From the NCBI GenBank assembly GCA_025331125.1, contig JAOALB010000009.1, forward strand, positions 409,401 to 473,400: 64,000 nt of DNA, written 5' to 3'. The stretch's first letter is position 1. Every line of letters starts with the position of its first letter. The notes under the pieces were generated by a model that was not told where the DNA came from, made no database searches, and saw nothing but the letters and a program-made list of their open reading frames with translations. Source of the DNA: Mycogone perniciosa. Its lineage: Eukaryota > Ascomycota > Sordariomycetes > Hypocreales > Hypocreaceae. This document shows, piece by piece, positions 34,276 to 46,702 of this stretch. The position numbers and the translations under genes were made by a program.

Positions 34276-35250
34276 ATGTCAAAACGACCCAGCACCGCAT
34301 CAGCGGGCTCGAATGGACCCATAGCAAAGGATGCGACAACACCCCACCAGCCAGGTATGTGGCGAGTTGCGCAGCCTCTTGTCGTGGATACGTATACAGG
34401 TACAGATGCTGACCGGTGCACCCTCGTGAAGCCATTGACAAGCAGAAGATGCTGCTCTCTGCAGATGCCGGCCATTTCTCACTGGTGCGGGCTATGCACC
34501 TCGCCGATCTCATTACACTTTTGAATGGTACGCCATCTTGCCCTTCCCTTCCACCGTGTTGCATGGATTCTGCTATTGGGCGTTGCGATATGCTGACCAG
34601 GTTCCTCATGGGTGTCTAGGGTTCTGCGGTGTCATGTCTATATTCTCGTCCTTACGCTACTGTCTCGATGAACCGACCGCGCTCGATAACCTGTGGCTGG
34701 CCCTAGGCTTCCTACCCTTTGGCCTGTTCTTCGACTTCTTCGATGGGAAGGTGGCCCGGTGGAGGAAGAAGAGTAGTCTCATGGGCCAAGAACTCGATTC
34801 TCTTGCCGACTTGGTACGTCGCTCTCTGCTACAGACTCTGGTGGATAGCTGGCGAGGAGATGATCTAACACTCTCCTATAGATTTCGTTTGGCGTCGCCC
34901 CCGCCATGGTCGCCTTCTCCATTGGCCTGCGCTCAGTCGCTGACACTTTTGGCCTCACTTTCTTCGTGCTTTGCGGGCTAACTCGTCTGGCCCGTTTCAA
35001 CGTTACAGTTGCAGTCCTGCCCAAGGACGGCAGCGGCAAGAGCAAGTACTTTGAGGGCACGCCAATCCCAACATCATTAGGACTCGACGCCGTCATGGCC
35101 TACTGGGTGCAACAAGGCTGGATCCTGCAGGATCTTCCCCTTGGCACCTGGTTCACGGGGACAGCATTGGAGCTTCACCCCGTCGTCCTTTTTTTTGTGC
35201 TTCACGGATGCATGATGACGAGCAAGTCGATACGTATACCGAAGCCTTGA
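34276..35250 (+). CDS. CHO1: CDP-diacylglycerol-serine O-phosphatidyltransferase (phosphatidylserine synthase)
   Basis: ER membrane enzyme making phosphatidylserine from CDP-diacylglycerol and L-serine. Exons 34276-34354, 34432-34527, 34620-34813 and 34882-35250 keep frame and give 245 residues. The second exon was placed from [18 protein letters not shown], typical of fungal Cho1. Exon 3 carries the complete CDP-alcohol phosphotransferase motif, [19 protein letters not shown] followed by SLAD, with the Asp/Gly/Ala/Arg and later Gly/Asp/Asp residues in place. Hydrophobic segments around it ([39 protein letters not shown]) fit a multi-pass protein. The tail SKSIRIPKP is Cho1-like. Size fits the family. 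Confidence in function is high because the signature is complete and the class-specific EGTPIPTS is present. Confidence 0.95.
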
Positions 35251-35996
35251 TAAAACCATAGCGATATCAAGCTGCGACTTCCTTTTAACCTACGTTGGCA
35301 TTACACAGCAACATTGGCGCCAGAGGGTAAAATACAGGCTTCTTGGGGGGTTCATGACTGATGGGCATCGGATCTCCATACATGTTATGAAAGTCAGCAG
35401 TGATTCGGGACATGACAGGGATTTGTGGAAATAAGTAGTAGTAGTAGTATATGAGAAGGCATGGGAATATTTTGGCGCCGGCAGTGTTCCTTTTTTGCCC
35501 TTGGATTCATCGTGGTCTGGAAGGGTTGGGCGACATGATGTGGTTGGACAAGACAGACACGATTCACGCAACTCACTGTAACAAATGCTTATGATACCCG
35601 GAAAAAAAGGTCGAACCCTCTCTTTGATTTGAATGCTGAAACACTGCACCCTGTGTGATTCAATCATGTTTATGGAAGTGGTCGTTCGAGAACACATGTA
35701 AACCAAAAGTCATGTCGGACCTTCACGGATAGTAGCGGATTCTTCTTTCATGTCTGTATCCATTGTATGATTTTGTATACAAAACAACCCCCCATATTCA
35801 TGTTGTCGAAAAAGGGGATTGCGGGATATAAGACCAGACATATAATGAAACAAAGAGACAAGAAAAAAGCCGTTGTAATAGACGAATAACCGAAACCGCA
35901 AAACGCCATAAGCCCTTGGACACATGAACTTTCTCTTCATACAGGCCTTCCCGCCAGCTGTACACAGCTTGGAAACAAACCGTAGACGAGATCTGT
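35251..35996. other. Convergent spacer, synthase / Gar1
   Basis: 3' flanks of two convergent genes. A TAGTAGTAGTAG run lies at about 35434-35448. No gene is visible. Confidence 0.5.
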
Positions 35997-36815
35997 TTAC
36001 CGGCCTCCTCTGCTGAAACCACCGCGTCCCCGGCCACCACCACCGCCTCCTCTGGAGAAGCCTCCGCCAGAGAAGCCGCCGCCGGAGAAACCACCGCTGC
36101 CGCCACGACCACCGCGACCACCGCCCCTCGAGAAACCACCTCCGCCAAAACCACTTCCGCCACGGCCACCGCGACCGGGAGGACCTCCCCGTCCACCTCG
36201 GCCACCACGCATCGCACCGCGGGGACCGCCGCGACCGCCGCCAGCGCGCTTGAGCTTGGGCGCGCCCGGCGGGGGCTTAGGCTTGGGGAGGAACTTGTCG
36301 AGGGGCAGGAGCTTCTCGGGGGCGATGTAGAACTTGTCGCCCTCCTTGAAGCTGGTGGCCTGGATGCCCTCGGAGGGCTTGATGGTGAAGAAGACCTGGT
36401 TGATGGGGCCGAGGACCTCGTCGACTTTGCCGACGGCAGTCTTGTTCTCGAGGAAGATTTGCGCGTTGAAGTGCGGGACCTTGGGGTTGATGGATTCGCA
36501 GACCATTTCGCCCTCGCAGGCGTGCACGAATTTGCCCATTTCTACTCGTCAAGAATGGATAAATGGTTAGTCGAACGACCTTTGTCCACACAGCAGGAAG
36601 CTGAGTCGAAACACAAGTAGAGCGAAGACAAGGACCGAGAATCCCCTCAATCAGAGAGGCCCCGTCTTCGCTCGCCAGGAAGACATAGCAAAAAAGAAAG
36701 AATCCTTACCTAGCACCTCCGATGGGGGGCCCATATCCCTCTGCTGAAATCCTCCACGGCCACCTCGACCGCCACCGCCGCCGCCGCGACCACGAAATCC
36801 TCCACGGAAGGACAT
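35997..36815 (-). CDS. GAR1: H/ACA snoRNP protein Gar1
   Basis: Core protein of H/ACA ribonucleoproteins that guide rRNA pseudouridylation in the nucleolus. Exons 36815-36710 and 36541-35997 with a 168-bp intron give 216 residues. It starts with an RGG-rich N-terminus ([12 protein letters not shown]), then the conserved Gar1 core ([68 protein letters not shown]), and ends in a long Gly/Arg/Phe-rich C-terminal RGG domain. This RGG-core-RGG order and the length are those of known Gar1. The intron sits just before the core. A GAAATTTTC stretch upstream (about 36967) loosely resembles the ribosome-biogenesis RRPE element, but this is weak. Confidence 0.96.
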
Positions 36816-37554
36816 GATGTTGTAGTAGTTGATTAGATTTAGAAGTCACCAGTCAATTTGGCGCGCGCGCGCGAAAAACCCTCGAGATCGTATGGGCGGG
36901 AAGGCCAATTGGAGGCGGGTTTGTCGTTCGTAGAGTTGACTTCACGACTCTTTTTTTTTCGCCGTGTGAAATTTTCGGACAAGTTGCTTGGTTTAAGGTG
37001 AGAAGCTTGTCTGATTGGGGCGTTTGATTGGGCGATACGGAATAATGTTTTAGCGGTGGACACAAATGGTGGGGGCCAATACCACGGCGCTTATCCCACA
37101 GGAGCACCAATTAGAAGCTAAGATCTGATGAATCTATCGCCTGATGCGGGATACATAGTAGTAACTTCATTCCATAACATGGTGCTACTTTGACATCTAC
37201 GATTATCCGATGATTGAGCATAATGACAGACTTGACACAAAGACATAATCGTATTTGCTAGGGAGCTCGCTCACCATCCTAGAGAACAAACGAGGGATTC
37301 TCTCTTGATAATACAATAAGACAAGGAAACATGCACAAGTAAGCGAACGCCGCCCTGTCCTACGCACAGTCGGCCAGTTCCCTCCGTTTTTCATCATTCC
37401 TCCAATACTCTTACATAGGACCCAAAATGATCAATATGATATCCAATCACATTCTCAGCCTTACATACCCAAGAACTCGGGGAAACGCAGTTAGACAAGG
37501 AGAGTATAAACACACTAAAGAGGAGCCTGATTAGCCTAAAAAGATTGCATCGTC
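36816..37554. other. Spacer upstream of Gar1 and downstream of the PH-domain gene
   Basis: Includes a GCGCGCGCGCG run at about 36860-36871 just upstream of the Gar1 start, and otherwise promoter of Gar1 and 3' flank of the next minus-strand gene. No gene is visible. Confidence 0.45.
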
Positions 37555-40425
37555 TCATGGATAGCTACCAGGCATGGTTGGGATCGAAAGAGTCGTAGTG
37601 CTATTGGTCCTCTCCTCAATGGTGGGTCGTATGGGCTTGGTATCGGTGCCATCTGCCACAGACGGTTCAGTCTCGATGCTGCGATCAGCAACATCCTGGC
37701 TCGGAATAACTTGCAGTCCTGCAATATCTTGTTGGGCCTCGGATCTGGGAATTGCATCTGCATTGATGGCCGTGATGTCGACATGTCTACCACCTTTGCC
37801 ACCGGCATTGGTGTAATACTCTCCGTTGATTCCGTTCGTGTCAACTTCTCGGGAACCACTGCTGTCAATGATACCGTCCCCATATCCGGTTTCCTGCTCC
37901 GAGTCACCTGATACCTGCCTCTCACCATCGATCGTATCTGTATTCATGTCTTGATGCTGTTGCGGGAGCATTACTGATGTCATGTAAATCCCGGTCCCAC
38001 CACCGACGTTTTCATTGTGCGCAGTTAGAGGTTGCTGCAGTGGTTCGCTCGTATATGGGTTGACACCATCAAACTGCGCCTGCTGATGGGCAATGGCTGC
38101 CTGCGAAGGAACGTCGCTCATTTGGATGTGGCCGTTGCTCCCGTATGCCGCGTGGTTTTCGTCTCCCTGTTCGTGATTTTGGGCCGAGTAGGATGTGGTG
38201 GCTGTTCCGGGCAGTGCGGTGGCTGCGGCGATGACCTGGGCATCCGGCGGGTGTTCCTGGCTGGAGCTTACGCTAGAGGGCGATTGAGGCACCTGTAAGC
38301 CTCGCTGTGCATTTACTTGGATATCAGATGGGAACCTCCCACCTGGTTGAGATCGCCGGGACACCAGATCTGGTCGCGGGCCGGGATTGACGTCTTCTTC
38401 GGTTGCGGTGAAAGGCTCTTCGTCTTCCTCATCGAGACCATCGCTACTGGCAGAACGTCGTGATGATCGGCTCAGGCTCCTCCGTGAGTGCGTTCGTACA
38501 AATTCGGTCCGTTCCTCGGGTGATTTCTCCGTCAATGCTTTGATATCCTCGTACCAGGCCATCATGGTATCATGGCTCTCGGCTCGGAACACCCAAGTGT
38601 GCCCTCGGTGCATCGCTCCCGTCTGTCGTCCTTTCAGGATAAATTTGTTTGACGAATCTCCCTCATCCGAGCGTGATCCTAGCTTCTGTTCTGGCAGGTA
38701 TAGAGACATGACCGGGGCTTGCGCCTTGTCTGCCGACTTGAATTCGTGAAGGTGAGTTGTAGAAAGTACATACCTAATGGTTCAGTGAGCCAATTGTTCA
38801 TAAGATAAGAGACACGTTGTGTTTGATAGACGCCTGATGGGAAAACTTACCATCCTGCAGTGTAACTCTTGAGATACTTGCTCTTGCGCTCTAGGAGCCC
38901 GGCACGGATCTCTTGAGCGGAGATGTGATCCTGTCCCGGGTAATGGATCTGCTCGGGAGACCGTAGAGGGATGGCAGGGTCTACGACCCGATCGTCATGC
39001 GTCACGAAGTGAATCCATTCCTGGTCCTTGGGCATAGATATCGGTCCGTCACGAAGTTCTCCAATAATACCATATGCGTTATCTGCCTCCCGCTTGAGTA
39101 TGCCTGCGTAGGCATTGTAGGCTTTTTGTATCTCGCCAACGATGATCGACTCCAGCTCACGGCCCGAACCCTCGAGATTGAGATGCGCCTATGTGGAAAG
39201 CTAGTTAGCGGATATCCATACCATATTCGGCCAGGAGAAATAGAGCAGCATCAAAACAGGTGTGCTCCTCACCTGGTGCAAGTAGTTCTCCTCATCGAGC
39301 TGGCGTTCGATCTGACGATCAACGGCCAGCCGAAGCAGGTACGGATCTTGCTTGCCAGTCGTCGAAGACGCATCCGCCTCGTTCTTTTCCAAGACGTCGC
39401 CCAAGACTCGGACAGCCTTAGCAGTAGCGTCCATTTCCTTGTCGACGGAGTTCTTGAAATCGCCTGAGAGATGTTTGATCTCTTTGATTTTTTGTTGTAG
39501 ATCGCTCCGTAAGCCAGTGAGGGCTAGAATGACGTCTTCTTCGATTTCTTTGGCCTTGTTGGCTTCGAGGATGGCGGCTTTGGTATAGTTGTGGAGGAAC
39601 TGGAGGGCATCATCAATGCCGGCCGTTCTAAGGAAGGCAGATGGGGTGGATATGTTGTTGGCGACATTCGCGAGCTTGGCGAGGGACTTGGATCTCTGTT
39701 CGTAATGAGATTGAATCTCGCGATAGTATGTGATGAGGTCTTTGAGTATCTTTCTCCAACCTATTGCAGAGGTCAGGGGTTAGTTCTACTTGAGTGCCAC
39801 ATGGCGGGATGCTGGAAAGAGGCAACATACTCTGAAACCTGTTGACAAGGACTTCGGTTGGGGAACCATTGGTGGGAACAGGGCAGTAGAATGCGCTGTG
39901 TAATTCATCAGGGTCCAAGGCGGATTGGAGCACGAGGCTCTTGACACTGCCAGCTCTCGAAAGGCTGCGGCGGCTGCTAGATCGCCCCAAGCTGCTGGCG
40001 CGGCGCATCGAGGCCTTTTTCTTGAGAGTGTTGCCCTTCACAGGCAGATTTTGGTCGTCGCCAACGGCATAGCTATTAACAGAGTTGGACCGCTGCATGG
40101 CAGCAGCAGAGACGGACACAGAGCCGGAACCGGGGCCACGGCGACCGTCAAGAATGGAGCTTCCGCGCTGGCTGGCGTCCCACTCCTCTGTGAAACGACT
40201 GGGCAGAGGGCTCTTCTGGCGCTGAGGGGACGGAGTATGTGGATTCTTCGTGTCGAAAGGGTTGGGTTGAGGTTGGTAGGAAAGCGGTCGTCGCTGCTTC
40301 TGGAGGAGCGCGCTATGCTGCGACAGCAACTGCTGCTGCTGCTGCTGTTGCGAACTGAACCTAGAGGTGGAATTGGAATCAGAGGAACGATGCGACAAAG
40401 TCTGGGGTTGAGGTGGCAGATCCAT
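37555..40425 (-). CDS. Slm1/Ask10/Rgc1-family F-BAR-like and PH-domain protein
   Basis: Plasma-membrane phosphoinositide-binding regulator, in yeast linked to TORC2, eisosomes and stress signalling. Exons 40425-39831, 39760-39273, 39188-38851 and 38773-37555 keep frame and give 879 residues. The N-terminal 190 residues are disordered with a polyGln run (SSQQQQQQQ) and Ser/Arg-rich basic patches (KKKASMRRASSLGRSSSRRS). Then comes a helical F-BAR-like region (VNRFQSWRKILKDLITYY to READNAYGIIGEL, about 190-420) and a PH domain (about 455-555: KSKYLKSYTAGWYVLSTTHL, then HTWVFRAESHDTMMAWYEDI). The rest is a long acidic and Ser-rich tail. The PH domain is split by the third intron inside its conserved Trp codon. 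Which yeast paralogue it corresponds to is unresolved. Confidence 0.9.
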
Positions 40426-42343
40426 GGCGGAGGTGGCGCGACTAAAGGGCAGCGCAAGGTAATAAATGCAGGCCAGCACGCAAGGTTTGGCCGCGCACGA
40501 GCTAAACGAGATGGCACTGTTTCCCTCGCGTGACGAAGCCGGCAATCGTACGGAGTAGTGATGTACAAATGTCGAAGAGAGAAAGGATGTACAGAGAGAG
40601 TGTGCGAGATGGCAAGGTGGGGAGGGGGTGAAAGAGGGAATAAGCCAAAAGGTCAGCGCCAATTGCTGGACTTGACGCAATGCCACGACCACAAGTGAGA
40701 CTTGGCCAAGTGCAGCCCAACAGCACCGCGTGCCGAAAGTTGACGGACGAAGAGGGGAGGAAAAATCCAGTTAAAATTATGGAATGGCGTCAATGAGGCA
40801 AACAAGACAAAGTTCTCTACTTCGTTGTGAGCAATTGATCTCTCTTTGCGCTGAGGAGGAAGCACAGGACTCTGCGATCTTTCTTTGTGTAATTAAGATG
40901 ATCGTCGCCAGTTTGGTTGCACGGGAGACGACTCGTCCGAGAGTATCTTCATGTACTTCGTACTTCCGTACCTCTAGACACCACCAAGTACTCCATACTT
41001 GTTGCTACTGACAGTGATCTAGCGCTTTCTAAGAAGAAATCAAATCGAAGCACAGCTCCATGGGAAAGGAAGCTTCTGTCCGCTCTACTTCGTACTCTGT
41101 CTGTTTCTATCGTTAGGCGGTGCGCATCGCCCAAGTTGGAGCTGCAATGACACCTGCATTGGATGCTCCCTTGCTGCGTTCGGTTCGTCCTTTGACTTTG
41201 TCAGTACTGGTACATGGGGGTACCTTGATAAGCATCCTTCGTTGCCGGGCAATGACGCATGTCACCTCCAACCAGACCCCGAGTCTCCACCCTCGATCAC
41301 ACCCACTGACAGAGTAACTCTCAAGAATCATGGCATCGTCCCCGAGTTTTAATGGACATCATCGCGTGCAGGGATTCTCTCACTTGCAAACATAGGCTGT
41401 TTCACCACGGCCTTCTAAGTGCCCGTGCTGCCTTGGTTTGGTGATAAATGGATGCTACTGAATCCCTCTGTACTCCGTACTCGGACCAATGCAATGGATT
41501 GCAACTTGCACAGCCTTGGGATCATGAACGGAACTGAATCTTTCCGTCCTTGTACTCGTCCAGTCCGATCTAAATCGTTCTTTACCGCTGACTCGCATCG
41601 TCGCTATTGGCTTCTCTTGGAAGCTCTAATGCTAGACATAACGTCATTCGTCGTCCCATCTACTCCGTACATAATATCTACACCCCCAAGACCCCACATC
41701 AAATACTAGTACGAGTATGTACTGGTACTCGTACTTCGTACATACGTTTTAGCACCGTGCATGGACAGTAAATTACCAAGTACAGGATACAAGCGCTGCC
41801 ATACGACTTCAACCGCATCCGGCGTGCCTAAACTGTTAACCGCTTCTTCATCATGTCTGTCTCACAGTCCAGGATATCTGAGTGGGAGCATTGGTATTAT
41901 TAGGATTAATTACCATTACAACTCTGAATTCTTCCATAACCAATGGCTCAGTAAGAAGACTCCATAGGCCTTTTGTCTTGTGCCAAGTGTCTTACGTGCC
42001 CCGTCAAGCTTCTCAGTAGCAAAACTCAATAATACTTATCAGTTGTGTGCAGTGCGGACAACTCCATTCTGTTGAGAGAAAAATATGGCTTGCTTAGAGA
42101 ATGGATCTACGCCGACCCAAATCAACCGTTCAAAAGAAATACTTCCCCATATGCCTACTCCAAACTCCGCAAGACCGTTGAGCGACTGTATCCCGGCTAT
42201 TCCATCAACCACGGACGACGATATCACCAACGCTAGCACGTGAACCCTCCGCGGAAGGTTCTTCCTATATGTATTGCTCCCGAAATGTCCTGTTCAAACA
42301 ATAATGCAACAATTCAACATAATGCTGGAGACGCTCATGAAAC
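40426..42343. promoter_or_regulatory. 1.9-kb intergenic region
   Basis: 5' region of the PH-domain gene and 3' flank of the Ldb17-like gene. It has many palindromic motif copies: 40547-40558 (in the probable leader of the PH-domain gene), 40949-40990, 41088-41100, 41470-41481, 41660-41670 and 41706-41750. No supported gene. Confidence 0.45.
41706..41750. repeat. TACGAGTA/TACTTCGTA motif cluster
   Basis: CTAGTACGAGTATGTACTGG is followed directly by TACTCGTACTTCGTACATAC, making overlapping inverted repeats with GTAC at the centres. Confidence 0.7.
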
Positions 42344-43995
42344 CTATTCCGGCACTCCTTGAACGGGGCTGACTGGTGACGTTGCCACCTCCTTAGGCTT
42401 CCCCCCTCGTCTGGGAGGCGGCGCCTTGGGTGGTATCTTCTTCGCTGTCGCACCGCCGTTCAAATGGACTGTTGTCTGCGAAAAGGGGACTCCATGCCTG
42501 TGTTTGGGCACCGCTGGCAGAGGTTTCTTACCACTGCGAGTCACTCCTGTCTTTGTCACCTCTCTTGCCGCAATAATCTTGCCATTCACGCTGCCATTCC
42601 CGGCTGTCACCCCACCGCTTCGGCTCGGTGTCTGCACACCTGGTTTCTCCATGACTGCGGCAACATCACTGACGCTGATGCTACTCGCTGATTGCGTTGG
42701 TAAAAGGCTAATTCCGAGCAACTTTCGGGCCACCTCAGCCTGTCCTGACGCCTCCTTGCCTGATTCCTCCTCTTCCTCAAGCCATTTAACCTTAGCTACC
42801 CGATCGACGAGCCGTAGTGTCGTCTCATCGGCAGGGGCGAAGTGAGCATTTTGCGAGCCTCGCAATATTGTGAGCAATCGAAGGACCTCGTCTCTTTTGT
42901 AGTGAGGTGGCTGATTCAGTTGTGTATAAGCCAACAAGGGGTAAAGAACTCGCAGGTACGTATGCCGGAGAGCCATCCTCTCGTCGGGAAGGTCCATCAG
43001 GTTTCGAATGATGACGTCCAATAAGACCCGTAGATCGTTCGTGTAAAAGTATTCGTACGTCGATCTGGTGGTGAAGAGTAGATACAGAAGCTTGAGGATG
43101 AGCAACTGGAGAGATGTCTCGGTTTCTCGATTCAGAAGCAAAATAATGTTCTCCCCAAACGTTCGGAACAGTGGTCCATGGAGACTAAGACATTTGACGA
43201 TTCGGTTTATCAGTGGCTCCGGCACAGACACAGGATTTGTAACGGAGTCGGTGGATGCGAGCATGTATTGCTCGTTCAGGACGAGCTGCGTTTGTTAGCA
43301 CTATACTATATTGATGAGCGGCCAAGCAAGCAATACGCACCAGTACCCTAATTGTTGGGTAGTGGTATGGGTCGTGGGCATCGTTGGATACACCCTCAAT
43401 AATGCTGAAAAGGGTATGGATAAAATCATCCTTAACCAAGGCAAGGTCATGCGCCTTGAGCCTCTCGATGCGTGACATCTCGTACATCAGCTGGAGCAAA
43501 AACCTGTGCAGGCGTGGATCGTCATCCTTTTGACGGCCACTGATCAGTTCCAGCAGTCGCGGGAAGCAAGCCTCGGCAATCATGCGCGGAAAGGTCGATT
43601 CATCGTGGTGTCCGTCGAGGAGGAGCAAGCACACTATGGCATGGAGCGGCCCAGCCTCGTCCTCCTGCAGCAGACTGTGGATGATCTGGGTGCGGACGTA
43701 ATCCTTGTTCTCCTGAAATATCTTGCTATCCAGCAGCATCTGGGCGCACATCAGAACCTCTTCATGTGACTCGGGCAGCCGATGGCGGAGTTTCGTCGTG
43801 AGGTCCAGCCAGGTGCGGAGGGCATCGTCAATCGATTCGTGGTTGTCGCATTGCGCAGAGATGCAGCTTTCGAGTTCTGTCATAGTGTCAACTCCTGGAC
43901 AATTCCTATCCATCGCCTTGCAGGTTTGTCAACCAACCAGCCCATAGTTGCTCCTCGTCCTCGGGAGAGAACGAAGTCTCATCGATATCCGCCAT
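42344..43995 (-). CDS. Ldb17/Dip1/SPIN90-family Arp2/3 regulator
   Basis: Helical-repeat protein of actin-driven endocytosis; fission-yeast Dip1 and animal SPIN90 activate Arp2/3 complex to start linear actin filaments (family knowledge). Exons 43995-43938, 43876-43341 and 43285-42344 keep frame and give 511 residues. It begins [19 protein letters not shown]. The family block includes [40 protein letters not shown], then [10 protein letters not shown] and [11 protein letters not shown]. The C-terminus is Pro-rich with SH3-ligand-like motifs ([20 protein letters not shown]). For intron 1 two acceptors fit: AG at 43877 (61 bp, chosen) or at 43895 (43 bp, adds six residues). Confidence 0.85.
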
Positions 43996-44815
43996 GGCTG
44001 CCAGGTCCGGGGCTGCGTGGCAGCGAACGCATCTGGACGCGCGCAATAGTCGACAGGAGTTTATGAGCGCAATGGAATAAGAGGGGTTGCAGGAAGAAGG
44101 CTGGGAAGTGAATGCGTAAACGCTCACAAAGCAAGTAGTAGCAGCCCCAGCAGGGCCAGGTAGGCATTGGAGATGCAGTGCATTGCTCAATGGATATGTG
44201 GGGTAATAAAGTCGATTGACGAAGTATACGAAGTAGTGAGATGTCACTACTCCAAAGTAAAACGGGAACAGACGTCTACTACTTGGCGCTAAATTGATAC
44301 TCCTGCTAAGGTATTATTATCTAAGGTATTAGATATCTAGGAAGGTTCTTATTTCCGTTCTATGCCACAAAAACTGATCATCAGGTACGAAGTACGGAGT
44401 ACTAGTAATGAATTCGGTTTGAAAACGTCACTGAACGAACGCGATGGAACTATTCTGCGTAAAAAAAAATCAGGGCAGAGGTGCTGCAATGCTGCGTCTC
44501 CCCCCTGTGCATACATAGACATCAATCGTGGTTTACAATTAGCTAGAGGCCTATTGCCTCGCATGACACTGCATTGGCTAAGGAGCAGCCTGCAGGCCCC
44601 TGGACGGGACCATATCGTTGATATTCTTCGTGTTCTCTCGTCTCTACAGCTACTTGGAATGTATTCGGGGGTATTATTTTCATGTCGTAAATCCAGTTCA
44701 TCACCGCCATTGACCTCTTGAAGCACACCATCCACCGCGCCAAACGCCAAATTACACAAGTCAACAGAGTAAGGCCGACCAGGCAGACAGGACGGGCTTG
44801 GCCGGGGATCCCACC
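43996..44815. other. Spacer between two minus-strand genes
   Basis: Upstream region of the Ldb17-like gene and 3' flank of the acyltransferase gene. A GTACGAAGTACGGAGTACTAG composite motif sits at 44385-44405, joining the GAAG and GGAG forms of the window's palindrome. No gene is visible. Confidence 0.45.
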
Positions 44816-46702
44816 CTATGAAGTGCCCCGTCCATCCTCCTCGTCGTAAATCTTGACCTTGGCAGCGTACTCTTGGATGCCGCTGACAACATAGTCCGTA
44901 ATGGTATCACCCTTGCCCGCCGCAACCCTCAGGACGAGCTCATTCAAAGTCTGCCTCCCTAATATGTCGACATGGTCGGCAGTGTTGGGGCCTCCTCGTG
45001 GGCTGAATCGATCAGGCTCATGCGGCATCTCCACCACTGTAATCTTGGTTCCGGCGGGATTGTACCGCTTCATGTGCCACCCTCGATTGCACACATACCC
45101 CGTGCTCAAAAGGTTGACTGTGCCATCCCCTTCCCCGAGAATCACTCCGTTTTCCACCTCCCCCTCAGTGAAGCCGGTGTCAATCGTAATGTTGAGATTG
45201 GTTGTTGTAGGTTGGTCTGGCGCACGATAGTAATAGGCACGTTCTGTCTGCTTGCCGACACCATAGAAGCAGTATATCTTCAAATTCGGCGCCTTCGGAA
45301 GTCTCGTCTCAAGAGGGTTAACCCACTTTCTAGGGTCATGTTCATTGGCCTCAACTTCTGCCGCAGTATGGGCTACACCATGAGAATAGCTTCGCTTGAT
45401 TTGGTCCTTGTACCAATCCTCAGTTGTGTTGAAAAGATACTCCATAGCGGTGCCAACAGTCAAATTTCGGTTCGGAGTCGTCCAATTCCCCCCAGTTCTA
45501 AAATTCAGGAGAGACCCGTATGAAAGGGTCTGGTTTGGGTGGTCATCCGGCGCACCGCTCAAGTCTCCCCAAACAGCATCACCACCAAGTGGAAGCATAG
45601 ACGAAATCCCTGGCATCGCCCTGAAAAGCTCTGCTCTCTCTTCCTTGCTCAAGAATTTTTCTAGACCATATATGGCCAAGGCATTAAGCTGGGCTGTATC
45701 ACGCATCTCACCGGATAGGATAGCCGTCAAGTCTTTTACAGCGCCTAACATGCAGCCACTGATGTTGATCCATGAATCAATGTGCCGGTCCACCCAGTCC
45801 TGTCCACCGCGGCCTCCTTGGTCCGACTGAACCCAGTGAAAGAAGTAAAAGGTGACTTGGCTGCCCATGCTGTGGGAGGCCAGCACCACTTTTCTACCCC
45901 CAAAAGCGACAGAAGTTTCGATGTATGACTTCAATTTCGAAAAGTATTGGTCCCTCACTTCGAGATTGGCATAAGACAGCCTCCAATCATATGCGGCGGT
46001 GAATGAATTCGTGGGGTCGTACCCGATGGTTGCCAGATTCTCAAAGATCTTGCTCCATATCCAGTAACCAGTGATGAAGAAGTCGGTAGCGTCAAAGCCC
46101 TGGGCTGCGCGGAGCTTCACCCCTGGCGGATCCAGGCCAGTTCGCTTGTCTAGCATGATGTGCTTCTTCCAAACATCCTTGTCGAGAACCAGCGCCCTCA
46201 TCATTGTCCAGCTTCCCCACAACCTTTTCCTGAAGTAGGGCCTCGAGATGTTTGCAGTCCCCCACGATTCGAGCCCAGTTGATATGACGCCGGGAACCAT
46301 GACCATGGGATGATGGGCTTCCAATCCTTCGGCGCGAGCTTTGAGGCCCACAGAGAAGGAGTCGTATGCATTGGTGACATCGCGCTCCCCTTGAACCAGG
46401 TCCCGCATATCCTTGACCAAGCCGGCTGGTATGACATCAAGCAAGCTGTCCATGGTCAGATCTCCAAACTCGGGGAAGTCTATCAGATCGTTTGTTTTGG
46501 CAAAGAAGCCGGCCGCGAAAAGGCCGCAAAGGCTACCCAACAAGAATATGAAAGTGTTGCGACGCTTGCGCGTCTTGGAACCGCGTTCGATGACATGGAC
46601 GTGGGTTGTGGGCTGTATTGGCGGGGAGTCTTCCTTCGAGGCATCGTCGGTTTCGGCGGGGCGAGTCTCCAGGGGGATTCGACGTCGAAGAGTTGTCGCC
46701 AT
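44816..46702 (-). CDS. LRO1: Phospholipid:diacylglycerol acyltransferase (Lro1)
   Basis: ER enzyme moving an acyl chain from phospholipid to diacylglycerol to make triacylglycerol for lipid droplets. Intronless, 628 residues, near the family's usual length. A short basic cytosolic N-terminus (KTRKRRN) precedes one transmembrane helix (about residues 50-68, TFIFLLGSLCGLFAAGFFA). The lumenal part has the LCAT-like alpha/beta-hydrolase fold: HHPMVMVPGVISTGLESWG (lid/oxyanion region), nucleophile Ser in ASHSMGS (about 277), Asp in LGEGDGTVN (about 526) and His in ADHVDILG (about 577). YDWRLSYANLE is also typical. All catalytic residues are present. No splice site is needed to keep the family sequence intact. 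Confidence 0.96.
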   Translation of the reverse strand: MATTLRRRIPLETRPAETDDASKEDSPPIQPTTHVHVIERGSKTRKRRNTFIFLLGSLCGLFAAGFFAKTNDLIDFPEFGDLTMDSLLDVIPAGLVKDMRDLVQGERDVTNAYDSFSVGLKARAEGLEAHHPMVMVPGVISTGLESWGTANISRPYFRKRLWGSWTMMRALVLDKDVWKKHIMLDKRTGLDPPGVKLRAAQGFDATDFFITGYWIWSKIFENLATIGYDPTNSFTAAYDWRLSYANLEVRDQYFSKLKSYIETSVAFGGRKVVLASHSMGSQVTFYFFHWVQSDQGGRGGQDWVDRHIDSWINISGCMLGAVKDLTAILSGEMRDTAQLNALAIYGLEKFLSKEERAELFRAMPGISSMLPLGGDAVWGDLSGAPDDHPNQTLSYGSLLNFRTGGNWTTPNRNLTVGTAMEYLFNTTEDWYKDQIKRSYSHGVAHTAAEVEANEHDPRKWVNPLETRLPKAPNLKIYCFYGVGKQTERAYYYRAPDQPTTTNLNITIDTGFTEGEVENGVILGEGDGTVNLLSTGYVCNRGWHMKRYNPAGTKITVVEMPHEPDRFSPRGGPNTADHVDILGRQTLNELVLRVAAGKGDTITDYVVSGIQEYAAKVKIYDEEDGRGTS

